Part shown: piece after piece, positions 1 to 11,554 of the stretch | Position numbering within the stretch: position 1 is the first letter of the stretch | How the letters are laid out: the number at the start of each line of letters is the position of its first letter | Source of the DNA: Atopsyche davidsoni | Lineage: Eukaryota > Arthropoda > Insecta > Trichoptera > Hydrobiosidae | NCBI GenBank assembly: GCA_022113835.1 | Contig: JAILWY010000003.1 | Location: 13,973,501-14,037,500 of the forward strand | DNA length: 64,000 nt | Direction: 5' to 3' | Translations under genes and position numbers: made by a program | Notes under the pieces: model-generated | Databases searched by the model: none | Told to the model about the DNA's origin: nothing | What the model saw: only the letters and a program-made list of their open reading frames with translations

Positions 1-598
1 TTTAATTTTATCATTTGTATTACAATTACGGTTTTAATCGGTGTGCATATCACTTGTGTGGTCAGAATATGTGGAATGTGCATTTTAAGTGCAAATATAA
101 AGTGTTGGCATTTTACGCTGTAGCCTGAGATTCGAATAGACTTTAAATTGTCAACAATAAGTATTTGAAGGCACATTTGTGATACACCTAACCACTTTTG
201 ACAGGAAATTTGTACTTATATTTTTACAATGTGATGATGAAATATTATAAAGTTGCCATCTGATATTTTTATTTATTCATCATAATGTAAATATAATTCA
301 GCTATTTACCGATGGTACTTGATAATATTTCATTTCTTTGTCTCTTCTTAACTTTTTGTAAAAAATTCAATTTTAATGATAATATTTTTATCCCCTTACA
401 TCATACCGACTATTGTTTTGTTTTGTGTGACAGCATATAAATCTTTGTTTAATTACAACGTAATCTATTCATTTTCGTGGCAAGTTCATAACTGCTAACT
501 GAGGAGTGAGACCTTCTCGCTGTCAGTGAAGTTACAGTAGGGTAATTATTTTTGTAATCTTCATTGTCTAATCTTCTTTTATAAACTTCTATTTACAG
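1..598. other. upstream or intronic sequence of the ash1 gene
   Basis: AT-rich sequence with no recognisable coding exon. It ends in a pyrimidine-rich tract and a TTTACAG acceptor at 592-598, directly before the large ash1 exon. The ash1 start codon is not found in the large exon, so the first coding exon is either here in a form I cannot recognise or to the left of the window. Confidence 0.5.
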
Positions 599-3500
599 AC
601 AGGGACCCGTGTGGGAGCAGGAGTAGGCTCCGACAGCTCGAGTCGACAGTCAGGGTCATCTCGCAGCTGCTCTTCAGATTCCGAGTCAGAGAGTGATTCA
701 TCTGCTGCATTAGCTGCCTCATGTTCTCTACAAGTCATCAACGAAGAGGATCTGGCGGCTATTCTACCTGAGCATCAGCCCTGCGCCGGATTCCCTGGCT
801 TTCCAGAACAGACGCCTGCTCCATCTGAGACGTCTGCGCCATCTGTGCCTTCTGATGTTATCATCCCTGACTCGGCCGAGCCCGCTCAGATAGCTCAGCC
901 CCCGCCAGCTGAGCCAGTTGAACCAGAAGGGTCAGGTAGTGAAATGGAACTTCCACCGCAGCTTGTGGATGCAGCCATCCTACGTGCTGCTGCTGACAGC
1001 TCTGGATCTGAGACCGAACGCGCTGATCTTCCAGATGCAGCTCGTTATGCTTCCAGTCTTCTGCAGCAGTTCGAGGTGCAGACACAACTGCTCAGTCATG
1101 CGCGTCCACATGCACCCCCTCCCGAACCGCCCCCGCCTGCTGCTCCACCTCCTTGTCCTGTTTCTGAAAGTTCTCCTGCTGATGGCAAACGCAAGCGCGG
1201 TCGCCCTCGAAAGGTTAAAGATGAGCCTTCTGGAGTGGACGAGCCGTCTGCGGTTTGCGATGAGAGCGAGCCGGATGGTCCTCCTGCAGATTTCCGCCGT
1301 GGTGACGATCCTCCAAATGTTTCCCCTGATTCAGGAATACTATCAAGCCGGAATTCACCTGCACCCTCACCTCCACGTGAGCCTCGCACCCGAGGAAAAC
1401 CACCGCGCAAAGGTGGCGGACGCCCCAGGGCTGGCAGTGAGCGTTCACCCCCCGGAAGACCGCCCGCCCGGCTTGAGAAGAAACTTGATATGGCTACTTT
1501 GGACAGGATGTTGTATGCCACAGACCGTGTACTGTACCCGGCGCGAAGGCGGGCAGGGCGACCTGCACAATCAGAGAGTGGCATTCGTAGAGGTCCTGGC
1601 CGTCCACCCAAATTGCCTATCCCGCAGACTGCAGACTCAGCCGACAGTGAGGATGAGCCTACACCTGCGACCGGTGCCGCTGCCGTTTTGGCCGGTGTGT
1701 ACGCCAAACGGAGAGATCTGCGTCGACTAGCGGCACCCACTAAAGGTGTCCGTGGACCTGACGCCTGGAGAGATGATCGTCGAGATCGTGATGATCCTGA
1801 TGATCGTGAAGATGACCCTCTAGATCCTTGTTGGCGGGAAATAGATCTCAACCCCAAATACCGAGATATTCTCTCTGGATATCGTAGTGACCACGAGATC
1901 AAATCTCGCAAAAGTTGCAGCCGTCTCATCGAGTCTGGGTACAAGAGTGACTACGGTTTCAAGTCGGGCTATAGAACAGATCATTGCAGTAAATCTGGGT
2001 ATAAAAGTGACCACAAATCTGGGTATAAAAGTGACAAGTCAGGTTACAAGAGCGACCACAGTGTCCGGAACATGCGTCGAAAAATGAGAAAATTAAAAAA
2101 GTCTAGATCTGTAAGGGACAGGAGTTATTACAAGAACCAAAAACATTTTGCTTCAGACCGTGAGATTCTACTTCTTGCCAACAAAACTTTTGGGCTTCTG
2201 TCTCTGGGCCGTGGTGGCAGTGACTCTGAGTCTGAGGGCCGCTCTCAGGCCTCGTATCTACCCTCTAAATTCACTCGTGATGGCGGTGCACTAGCATCTA
2301 AGATTACATTTGGTGTTCCAGCCCGTCTTGCATCTGCCACCACTTTGGATCCGTTTGCCCCTGCTCCTGTGTTTGGTGGGCCCGCCCTGCGTCTTGCTCC
2401 TGCGCTCAAGTACCCCTTCAGTGCTCCGTTTTCCACTGGAGCGTCAGTATTTGATCATAAGTTCGGTTGCCCCCCCATATCGAGACCCAGAGGAGAACCT
2501 TTTCGTTTGAGTGCAGTCCGTGCACCTGAGGCTACTACTAATAATAACTCTGTAAAGCAGTCATGTCGGAACTCCTCTCCCAAGGTAAGGAAAGTTCCAA
2601 AAGTCTTAGACATCTGCACTGCCGTTACCCGTCCTGCAGTTGAGAAAGAGAAATCACCTTTACTTGCAGCTAATCTTTTTCGTCAACCTCAGAGCAGCTA
2701 TGTACCTGGCAAAGCTCTATCACGAAATATCTTCCTGAATCTTAAGAAACCTCCGAAAAAAAGCTCTTCTCAGTGGAAGAAACGCAAGTCGCCTCTCGTC
2801 ATTGTGCCAATCAAGGTCGGTCTGCCAAAATCGAGTGCAAATGGAAGATTATCTCGAATGTCAAGTAAAAGTAGCACTGAATCTAAGCATCACAGGCACA
2901 AGTTAAAAAAGATAAAACGGCAACGATCGCGCTCTGTCTCTCGGACCCGGGAGGCAAATTCTCGCACATCTGCGGCTCCACTTGATCATAAGTTCACTCT
3001 GGAAATGGAAAATCTTATAGATAATTTTATGAAATCATGCCACACCACCCCCAAGATGATATCTCAGCAGTCGTTGAAAATATCTAGTGATAAGATTGGA
3101 TCCGAAAATGCATCTAAAAATACTAAACGCGCTTCCAAGAAAAGAAAAGGATCAGAAAACTTAGAAGTATCAACACCAACATCCAAAAGGCGTCACAAAA
3201 AACAACCTCAAGAGTCCCAGAGTAAGGGGGGGAAGGATCCTGGAGCTGAACACAAGCTGCCTCTGAAGAAGCGACATTATCACATCAACTCTTCCACCGG
3301 CAACTCCCTTAGCCTCAGTTTAGTGTCCTCTGATAAGACCGAAAGTGCTGAGGAAGCTGACGCTTTCCTATGCACTGAGTCCAATTGTCTTGGCGATCTC
3401 TCTTCTAAAGTTGCTTCCAAAGGAAATTCTGCCTGTAAAAAAGATCCTATCTCTGCCAAGGCCATGGAATCTGAATCAATTAAAATCTGTGCTGCGGGAC

Positions 3501-6500
3501 CACTGGTTCTTGATGTACAGGAATCTGTCACGGGTTTTCCTGTTTCACGTATTTCTCCGTCGTTAGTTGGCACTGATGACGAACTAGACATTGAAAAGCC
3601 CATTGGAGAGCACTCTGAACTCTCTAAAAAAATCTATGAGGCATCTGAAAAATTAAAAGCTGTCAACAGAATGGTCCACGACCTTGAGAAGTCATTACCA
3701 AAGACCAAGGACAGTGAAGTGATCATTAAAGATGACAGTATAAAATCTACGCATTCCAAATTTGATACCAAGAATGCTACAAACGGTTCTCCTATTGTAG
3801 CTGGGACTGTTTCCACTGTCAAACCTGCTTCCGCCGTTAAGCCCGCTCCTATTGTCACTCCTAAGAAGCGTCATCGTCTTGAAGCTGACCGTCTTGCATA
3901 TTCTAGTCTGGACCTTGTAGTACAAAGCCTTTCAAAGAAGCTCTTTGAAGACAATGCCCTACAAAGCGACAAACATGAAGCAAATACACTTACCACAGTA
4001 GAATCACTGGATGTTGAACGCAAGCGGGAAGACTCTGAAGGGCACAGAACATCTTCTTTGAGAATAGCCGGGAAGAATGCGCCTCCGGTTATTCAAAAGT
4101 CAGAAATTATTACTCGAAAGAAGAACAGACTCGAGGGATTGACTAGTAATTTGGTATCAAAAATCGTTCCAAGCTCTGCCACCAAAGTATTGGATACTCT
4201 AATGGGTAACAATCTCAGAAAGTCAATTGAATCCCGCATCTTAGAGCGGAGTAAGTGTGGAGATCCTGCGTCACCTCCTGGAGATACTACGGCGAGAGCA
4301 ACAGTCATCAAGTCTCCCGTGTCCAAGTTGAAATTGCCAGCTGAGGCTAAGAAACTTCCTAAGGGAACAGACATCCTCATAGAGGAGACTATTTCAGTCA
4401 ATGTAGATAAACCTACCGGGATATTTGAGCCATCACTGGATATTGAACTTCATATACCCAAATCTTCCATAACCCTGAGCCACATGAACTTGCACTCTCC
4501 TTTAAGAAGTTCTAAATTTTCTGCCAAAAATGGTGATGGAAAACTTTGTGGAAAAATAACTAAAGTTCATCTGGAAGGAGAGAATCAAATACCGGTGTCA
4601 GTTGTCTCCGATGTCACAAATAAAATACGAAAAAATGAATCCATAGCAGCAGTCATTTCTGACAAAATTCTAGAGAGCGGGCACAATCTTCGCCATTCCA
4701 AGAGAAATTACGCTGGAGAAGCTGACTCTCCTGCCGCTCATACTACAGCCGTTCATGTCAATGACAAAAAGAAAAAGAAAATCCCATGCAATATTCTCAA
4801 AGAAAGTAAATTTAAGCTCCATCCCAAATCAATACTGACTAAATTACAAATGGAAAAACGAGTTGACATTGTCAAAGAAGCCCACACAAAGCCTGAATCT
4901 GAAACCGAGAATGTAGTAGTAAAGAATCTAGAAAATCTGCCAAGCAAACAGCTGTCCGACTCTTCCATACCCCTTAAGAAAAGAGCAAAGCGGAGAAAAA
5001 CCATCAACCGTACAGGTTTTCCCAGTATAAAAAAGAAGAAGAAGAAACTGAGTGTCCCGGTGGTCGTTGTCAACGAAATAAGAAATGAGACAAATCCAGT
5101 CATTTTAGAAGTGGAAAAGGACGGTGGCAAAGTGAGTTCTGCGTTTGAAAGGGTACCTAAGGTCGGGGAGGCCACTAACAGCTTTCTGGAGCGAACCACG
5201 CGTAAAAAGCAGGGTGAACTCAAAGTGCTAATCAATAAAGACGACTGTCCAAAACAAGGGAGAGTTTCTGTTATAGCTCTTGAACGGTTGCAAGCGAAGA
5301 ATGTCTCAGATAACAATAACGTTCCTTGCAAGAATCAAACTCCCACTTCTCAAGAGCCCAAAGGATCCAAGGGTCATTCAATTGTCTCTGCAAATGCTGT
5401 GATCCCAGACGCTGCCGTTTCTGATGCGGTTGTGCTTGACTCTGTGGCCAAGTGGGAGATTCTCAGTGAAACTGATAGTCTGCCTCCACTGTCTTCTGGA
5501 TCCATAGGAAATGATCCTGAAGACAGTATTCCTCTGAGTCTTCTCAACTTAAAAGCAGAACGTCCCAATAGCCGACTCGAACTGAAAGGAGATAGAATAA
5601 AGAGAAAGTTGAGAGATATTTCACCATGTGACAGTCTTGAAAATGTCAGTCTTTCCAAAAGACTTCTCGAAGAACGTAATCTAAAAATCAAGTCTTCAAA
5701 CACTGTCAAGGATGGTGACTCAAAACGAACGGCTCAAAATGACAAAAACTCAAACTTGCGGGAAGCAAATATTCCCAATTCCATCTCTAGAAAATCCAAA
5801 AACAAGCGCCCGGGAAGGAAGAGTGAAAAACTTTCTTCAACTTCTTCAAGACGGATTACGAAATCCCCCAATGCAGAAAATGGTGAAATTATCAAAGGTT
5901 CCTCTGCGCCATCAACCGAGCATGGAAGAAAGTCCCGAAATAGTAATGCAGTGAAGAGACTGCGGGAAGTCACTCCCAGTTCACGTGATAGTTCCTTGGA
6001 GACTGTCAAAGCCATAAAAAAATCTCCCAAATCTAGAGATGCCTCTGTTGAGACCCTAAAGCGATCACAGGACAGCTGCTTGGAAAATGATCCTCTACCG
6101 TTGCAAGAGAAGGAGATAGATTTTGAGAAGAGTATTGATGTGTTATCCAAGAGCATCATCAGCAAAAAGAGGATGGCGTCCTCACGAGATGACAGTCCAG
6201 CTAGCAGTGTGGAACGTGGTTATCGTAGTGAAAGGGATCGACCTTGTGGCAAGCGTAACCCGCGCACTCGCAAGAAGTACCTTGTCGCCGGCCTGTTCTC
6301 TGACTACTACAAAGACAATGAGTAAGTGATTATTTTTTATACAAATTTCTATCTGCTTGTCAATATTCCGAGACTTTTATTATGCTATCTGTTGCAGTCC
6401 AAAAAGTATTGACCACAAGAGTAAGTCAACATACAACTCTTTGGACTATCCTCTGGGTTTACTGGCGCCACCTCCTTATTGCGAACGCTGGGTGCGACAG

Positions 6501-9500
6501 CGCCGCTTGCATTTTACTCTGCCTTATGACATCTGGTGGCAACATCAATACAACCAACCTGTGCCCTCTTGGAACTATCGCAAAATCCGCACAAGTAAGA
6601 CTACATCTCTTGTTTCTTGCATATACTAATAAATATCACTCATTGTATTGACTTGCACGACTGCTTTAGACGTTTACTATGACATCAAGCCGACACCGGA
6701 TGGTTGCGAGAGTCAGGCCTGCAATTGTCGACCTTCTACCGAGTGCCAAGATGACTGCATCAATAGAATGGTGTATGCCGAGTGTTCCCCTCAGCTATGC
6801 CCCTGCAAGTAAGTGCCGACCTAGCCCCGAGGACTATTGAAAAGAAGTGGTCTTGTCTAACTACTTCTCTGTTGCAGGGAACTTTGCAAAAATCAGCGTA
6901 TTCAACGTCACGAATGGGCTCCCGGACTGGATAAATTTATGACAGAGAACAAAGGCTGGGGAGTCCGAACTGAGGCTGCTATTACTAACGGGACTTTCAT
7001 TCTCGAGTATGTTGGCGAGGTGGTTTCCGATAAAGAATTCAAGGTGAGGGTGTGCCTGTGTTTATTGCGATGCCTATTTTAATATGGTTTTTTTCTCATT
7101 AAAAACATCTTTATGGTAATAGGAACGCATGGCATCACGCTATGTCAAGGACACACATCACTACTGTTTGCATCTAGATGGAGGCCTTGTCATTGATGGT
7201 CACCGCATGGGCGGAGAGGGGCGCTTTGTCAACCATTCCTGCCAACCCAATTGCGAGATGCAGAAATGGTCAGTCAATGGCCTCTTTCGTATGGCTTTGT
7301 TTGCCCTCCGAGATATTCGTGCTGGCGAGGAACTCACATACGACTACAACTTCTCACTTTTCAATCCTGCTGAAGGACAGGTGAGTTTAGCACATTGGCT
7401 TGGTTCTCGTAATAAGTCCTCTGTTGAGCCATCCTGATGAACTATTTTCTCTCAGCCCTGCAGGTGCGATTCTGATGATTGTCGGGGAGTGATCGGTGGC
7501 AAGTCACAGCGTGTGCCAAAGCCTGCCAAACCTGCAGTTCCTGGTCCAGTGGCACCCAATCGTGTAGGCCGCCCGCGAAAGGCTGCCAAACCCTGCGCAT
7601 CAGCTGGTGATGCACTCGAAAGAGAGGCTCAAGGAGGGCGCGGTGGACGCTTATGGGCTGAGCCACTTCCGCGTGTGCTGTCTAGCCGCGAGCGCGGGCT
7701 CGTACGTGAGGGTCGCTGCTTTTTACCACGTAATCTTCACCGTGCTCGACGAGCTCGTGAGCGCCTACTCGCCCAACCTGGCCCGCCAATTGGCGCTGGT
7801 GCTTTTCTTACGCGACTGCATGCCTTGCGAGCACCTCGATCAATGCGTACAAGACGCCTGGCCCTCGCCGAAGACGATCCTCACCTCAGTAAGCACGCCC
7901 GTCTTGCTAACGTCTTCCGTGAACTCTACAATGCCGTCGTCAATGCACGAGGTATGTGTGCTCACTTCACGATTTTTCCATCTTTGTTCTAACTCCTTAT
8001 TATATCACCATCATCTCTCTTTTCAGATGAAAAAAATGAGCGACTTTGCTCTCCATTGCTTCGTAAAAAAGGACCCCGAACAACAGAAAGCCCCGATCTG
8101 GCAGCCATTGAGAGCAATATTGAGTCAGGCGTATATACGAGTCCCGCACAGCTTGACGCACACTTCACTGCACTTCTGGCAGAGGCGGGCGGCCGTTCGG
8201 GCCCTGGTGGTGCGGCACTTCAATTGCGTAAGGTGAGTCAAGACATGTGCAGAACTATTTCATTCCCCAATGCTCTTAGCTCTTACTTTTTTGAAAATAT
8301 TAACATGGCATCTTTTCGAATTTCAGGTTTACAACAATGCCAAGCTTGACTTTGCGGAACAATTGACAAACATTCTAGGTCCTGACGAATGTTTGCCTCA
8401 TGGATTTTTGCAAAAAGGAAAACAAGGTAATGTTTTTAAAATGAATGGTAATTAATGTATAAACAGTACAAATAGTAGATAAACAACAGAGTTCGCTTGC
8501 AGAAGAGGTGATACTGTGCGTGTGCGGGTTGCACAGTGAGGAGGGGCTGATGGTGCAATGCGGAGAAGGAGAGGGTGGTTGCGGTGTTTGGCAGCATGCG
8601 CGTTGCATGGCTGTCGCTGATCTGCGTGAGCCGCACCTGTGCCATCGATGCCTACCACGTCCTGTTGAGCTGGAGATCCCTTTGGATGACTGCACAGAGG
8701 ACGGCCACCGCTTCTACTTGTCACTGTTACGTGGTGAGCTGCAAGTGCGGCAAGGGGACACAGTGTATGTACTACGTGACATCCCCGTGGATCCCCCTCG
8801 TCCTGACCAAGGGCCTAAACGACGCAAAATCAAGGATGCCAAGGTTCTCTTTTTGTGTATGCTTTACTATGTTTCCATATTCTACATTTTCAAACTTTTC
8901 TATGTCATAAATTACTCGTCACTTATGCAGCAGGAAGGGGTGCGGAAGCACACGTACAAAACCATCGGAGCCATTGGTGTGTCAGAGCTGGACATTTTCA
9001 GAGTAGAACGACTGTGGAGAGACAGCGTAACAGGGCAGCGCTATGTGTATGGTCACCACTATTTACGTCCGCATGAGACATACCATGAACCCACACGCAA
9101 GTGAGTCCCCTTATCGTCTGCCATCTGCTGCAGTAAAATCTCATTACTAGGAAACTAATGCTGATTTTCGTAGGTTCTTTCCCAACGAGGTGATGCGGGT
9201 GCCACTATATGAAGCTGTGCCCATCGAACTGGTGATGTCGCAGTGTTGGGTGATGGACCTCAACACCTACTGCAAGGGCCGTCCACTAGCAGCGCAAGAG
9301 GAGCACGTATATATCTGTGAACTGAGGGTGGACAAATGTGCACGCCTCTTTACCAAGATAGCCCGCCCCAAGTATCCTGTCTGCACCAAGTCCTATGCCT
9401 TTGAGATGTTTCCTCAGAGACTGAAGATTACCAGGACATATGCGGTATTGTAAACATGAATAAATATTGTTGCCTCAGTATTATTATCACATTGCAAATT

Positions 9501-10597
9501 TTCACCAGTTGTATTACTGTAAAGGAATCTTGTCGGAGAAGGTGGATTTATATATTTATTTCAACAAAATATCATCATTACTTTTCATCATCATCATCTT
9601 TTTTCGAAACAATTTCACCGTCCGATAATTCTGAAAATTCATTTTTACTGTCTGATTCACTAATCAATACCTCTTTATCATATTCATAATCTGGTTCGAT
9701 TGTTGTAGGCTAAAAACAGTGGAATTCGGTGAGTCCGGAACTGAAGCAAGCAGTTTTATTTACTGAATTTAAATAGGCCTGAAAAATTGCATAAATGACT
9801 TATTATATAGTATAATATAATAGTATAGTATAATACAATAATATAATATAGTATAATACTTATTATATAGTATAGTATAATAGTCATGAAAATGTTTGTG
9901 TAATATTAATCATAATTTTTTTTAATACAAAAATGTATAAAAAATTACGTTTAAATTTCATTGAATTTAGTTGAAGGCAAGCAATGCTTTATTGCTTATA
10001 TGAATCTATTGCCATTGGTTGAAAATAAAATAAGATTGTTTGTAAAAATAAGCACAAATGTGTTTATTTTTATGCACTTTTAAAAAATGTACAGATATAA
10101 ACAATAGTCCAATTTAATATCCCATAAATAAAATATATACAGCTGCATACAAAAATATATTTAAAATCACTCATGAACACATGAACATGCGCATGTAAAT
10201 ATGCCTAAATACTCAGTTCTTTCCTTTCTTTTTCTAACCCAGCTTTAAATAATAAAAAGTAATAAAGAATCTTAATCCACAGCCCCACGAAGTGTCCCCA
10301 TCTCTCCTGAAAAAGAGCTCCCGCAAAGACAGTGCTGGCTCTGGTCCTCGCAGTGGGGCAGCTTCTCGCGGTGCTGTCTCTCGTGGTGCAGCTTCTCGCA
10401 GCTCTGGCAACCCTCGCACCTCTACGCTAGCTCAGCTCAAGCCGTCCTCTGCGGCACTGCACACACGTGCCGCGCGCAGGTCACGCCTTAACGCTATCCT
10501 GCTCAAACTCTTAGCAAGTATGCCCACCAAACAGCCACTGGACATGTCCTACTTGCTGGACGGTCGCCGACAAAGGAAAAAGATGATCTCCTCCTGA
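599..10597 (+). CDS. ash1: ASH1-type histone H3 lysine-36 methyltransferase (5' partial)
   Basis: Trithorax-group chromatin enzyme; the family methylates H3K36 and keeps homeotic genes active in the nucleus. Coding exons: 599-6321, 6398-6594, 6670-6808, 6878-7043, 7123-7380, 7456-7951, 8027-8232, 8327-8426, 8503-8843, 8931-9100, 9174-9444, 10283-10597. They join in one frame (2794 codons with the TGA stop). The giant first exon is low complexity and basic, with AT-hook-like KRGRPRK and RGPGRPPK motifs and a cluster of SGYKSD repeats at 1873-2065. Exon 3 is a Cys-rich AWS domain. Exons 4-5 are the SET domain ([25 protein letters not shown]) and exon 6 opens with a post-SET motif (CRCDSDDC). 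A bromodomain-like region spans exons 6-8, a PHD finger opens exon 9, and a BAH domain spans exons 9-11. This order is the ASH1 signature. No ATG opens the first exon, which is open from its acceptor, so the N terminus is missing. Confidence 0.95.
9451..9464 (+). terminator. possible intronic ash1 3' end (in-frame stop plus AATAAA)
   Basis: If the donor after ash1 exon 11 (9444) is not used, the frame reads two more codons and stops at TAA 9451-9453. An AATAAA lies at 9459-9464. This would make a shorter ASH1 lacking the 105-codon last exon. Seen in sequence only; use is unproven. Confidence 0.35.
9578..9709 (-). CDS. putative acidic terminal exon of an unidentified minus-strand gene inside ash1 intron 11
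   Basis: On the minus strand a TTTTTAG acceptor (ending at 9710) is followed by an open frame of 43 codons ending in TAA at 9580-9578. The predicted tail is acidic ([16 protein letters not shown], then a run of Asp before the end). A minus-strand AATAAA lies at 9560-9555, about 17 bases past the stop. This is the layout of a last coding exon. I cannot identify the protein and found no convincing upstream exon in 9712-10282, which is very AT-rich. It may be chance, a retrocopy fragment, or part of a gene spanning further right. Confidence 0.3.
   Translation of the reverse strand, partial: PTTIEPDYEYDKEVLISESDSKNEFSELSDGEIVSKKDDDDEK
9710..10282. repeat. AT-rich remainder of ash1 intron 11 with irregular TATAGTATAA repeats
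   Basis: Positions 9800-9885 hold imperfect repeats of a TAGTATAATA unit. The rest is AT-rich with no coding signal I can support on the plus strand. It ends in the acceptor for the last ash1 exon at 10281-10282. Confidence 0.5.
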
Positions 10598-11516
10598 CTT
10601 ACGTATCCTGGGTAAGTTTCAGCTCTCCTCCTCCCCGGAAGGACAATCTCAGAATGGAGCTTGCATTTCTACATAGGTGACTTCTGGAGTCCTCATCGTC
10701 CGGTGATATTTATCTAATGGAATCGCTCGGAAGGATTTTTGCTTTGTTTGATGTTTGACTAAAGAAGTTATTAGCTCAGTAGCGAGTGCGGTGTGAGAGC
10801 CTTCTTTACACGAGATGTTCACAGTATGCTGGTATATCGTAAAACAATAAATTTGAATATTTATACTTTGATTCCGCATGGAGTAGATAGACAATGTAAA
10901 TGTAGGCAAGGACAGGCTGTTATGGATGAGCGGTAGTCGGAATCTAGATTTGCCTCGTTATGGCCTTCCATTCGCGTTGTTGATGTGTACATGTATGCGC
11001 CCTAGTACATGCGTGCGCTACACTTGCAAGTAATTTATTCTAATTAAGTTATTTTTGGATAAATAGATTTATGCGAAATGGAAAGGGTTTATTACACTGA
11101 CATAATAAATTTTTAACATTTAATGTGTAAGGAAAGATGGAACAATATGCCTTTGGGTTAAGTGTATGTATATAATAGATTTTTATTATGATAATTCGTT
11201 AAATATTAACTCAATGACTCGAATGGCACACAAAATCTTAGTTTTTTGTTAACACTCGTACATTATTATGTGTCATGATTAGTTGAATAATGATAATGAT
11301 AAATTGTGTTTGAGCAGTACTTAGTCTCTCCTACTCTCACTTCAGTACGTACAAATTTCATTCAGGCTATGCTTTTTTATTTTTTCAACTGTGTTGATAA
11401 ATGCTTAGGATGTAATATAAATATTTTTATACAGCATTCTTATTTCATTTTTTATTTATAAAATTGTTTTCCATGCCATTATTGTATGACATAACTTATT
11501 TATTAGACAAAATAAA
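10598..11516 (+). other. probable ash1 3' untranslated region
   Basis: Follows the ash1 stop codon. AT-rich with no supported coding frame; a minus-strand frame at 10909-10649 has no recognisable features. An AATAAA at 11511-11516, just before the Helitron fragment, is a plausible poly(A) signal for the long transcript; earlier AATAAA-like sites also exist. Confidence 0.45.
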
Positions 11517-11554
11517 GTTAGAATTATGACTTGTTGTTTTATTTTTATTATTTA

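Noticed and set aside
1096..1944. Minus-strand open frame of 282 codons opposite the ash1 large exon
   Set aside because: Composition shadow of the GC-rich, Pro/Arg-rich ash1 coding sequence; no domain and no splice context.
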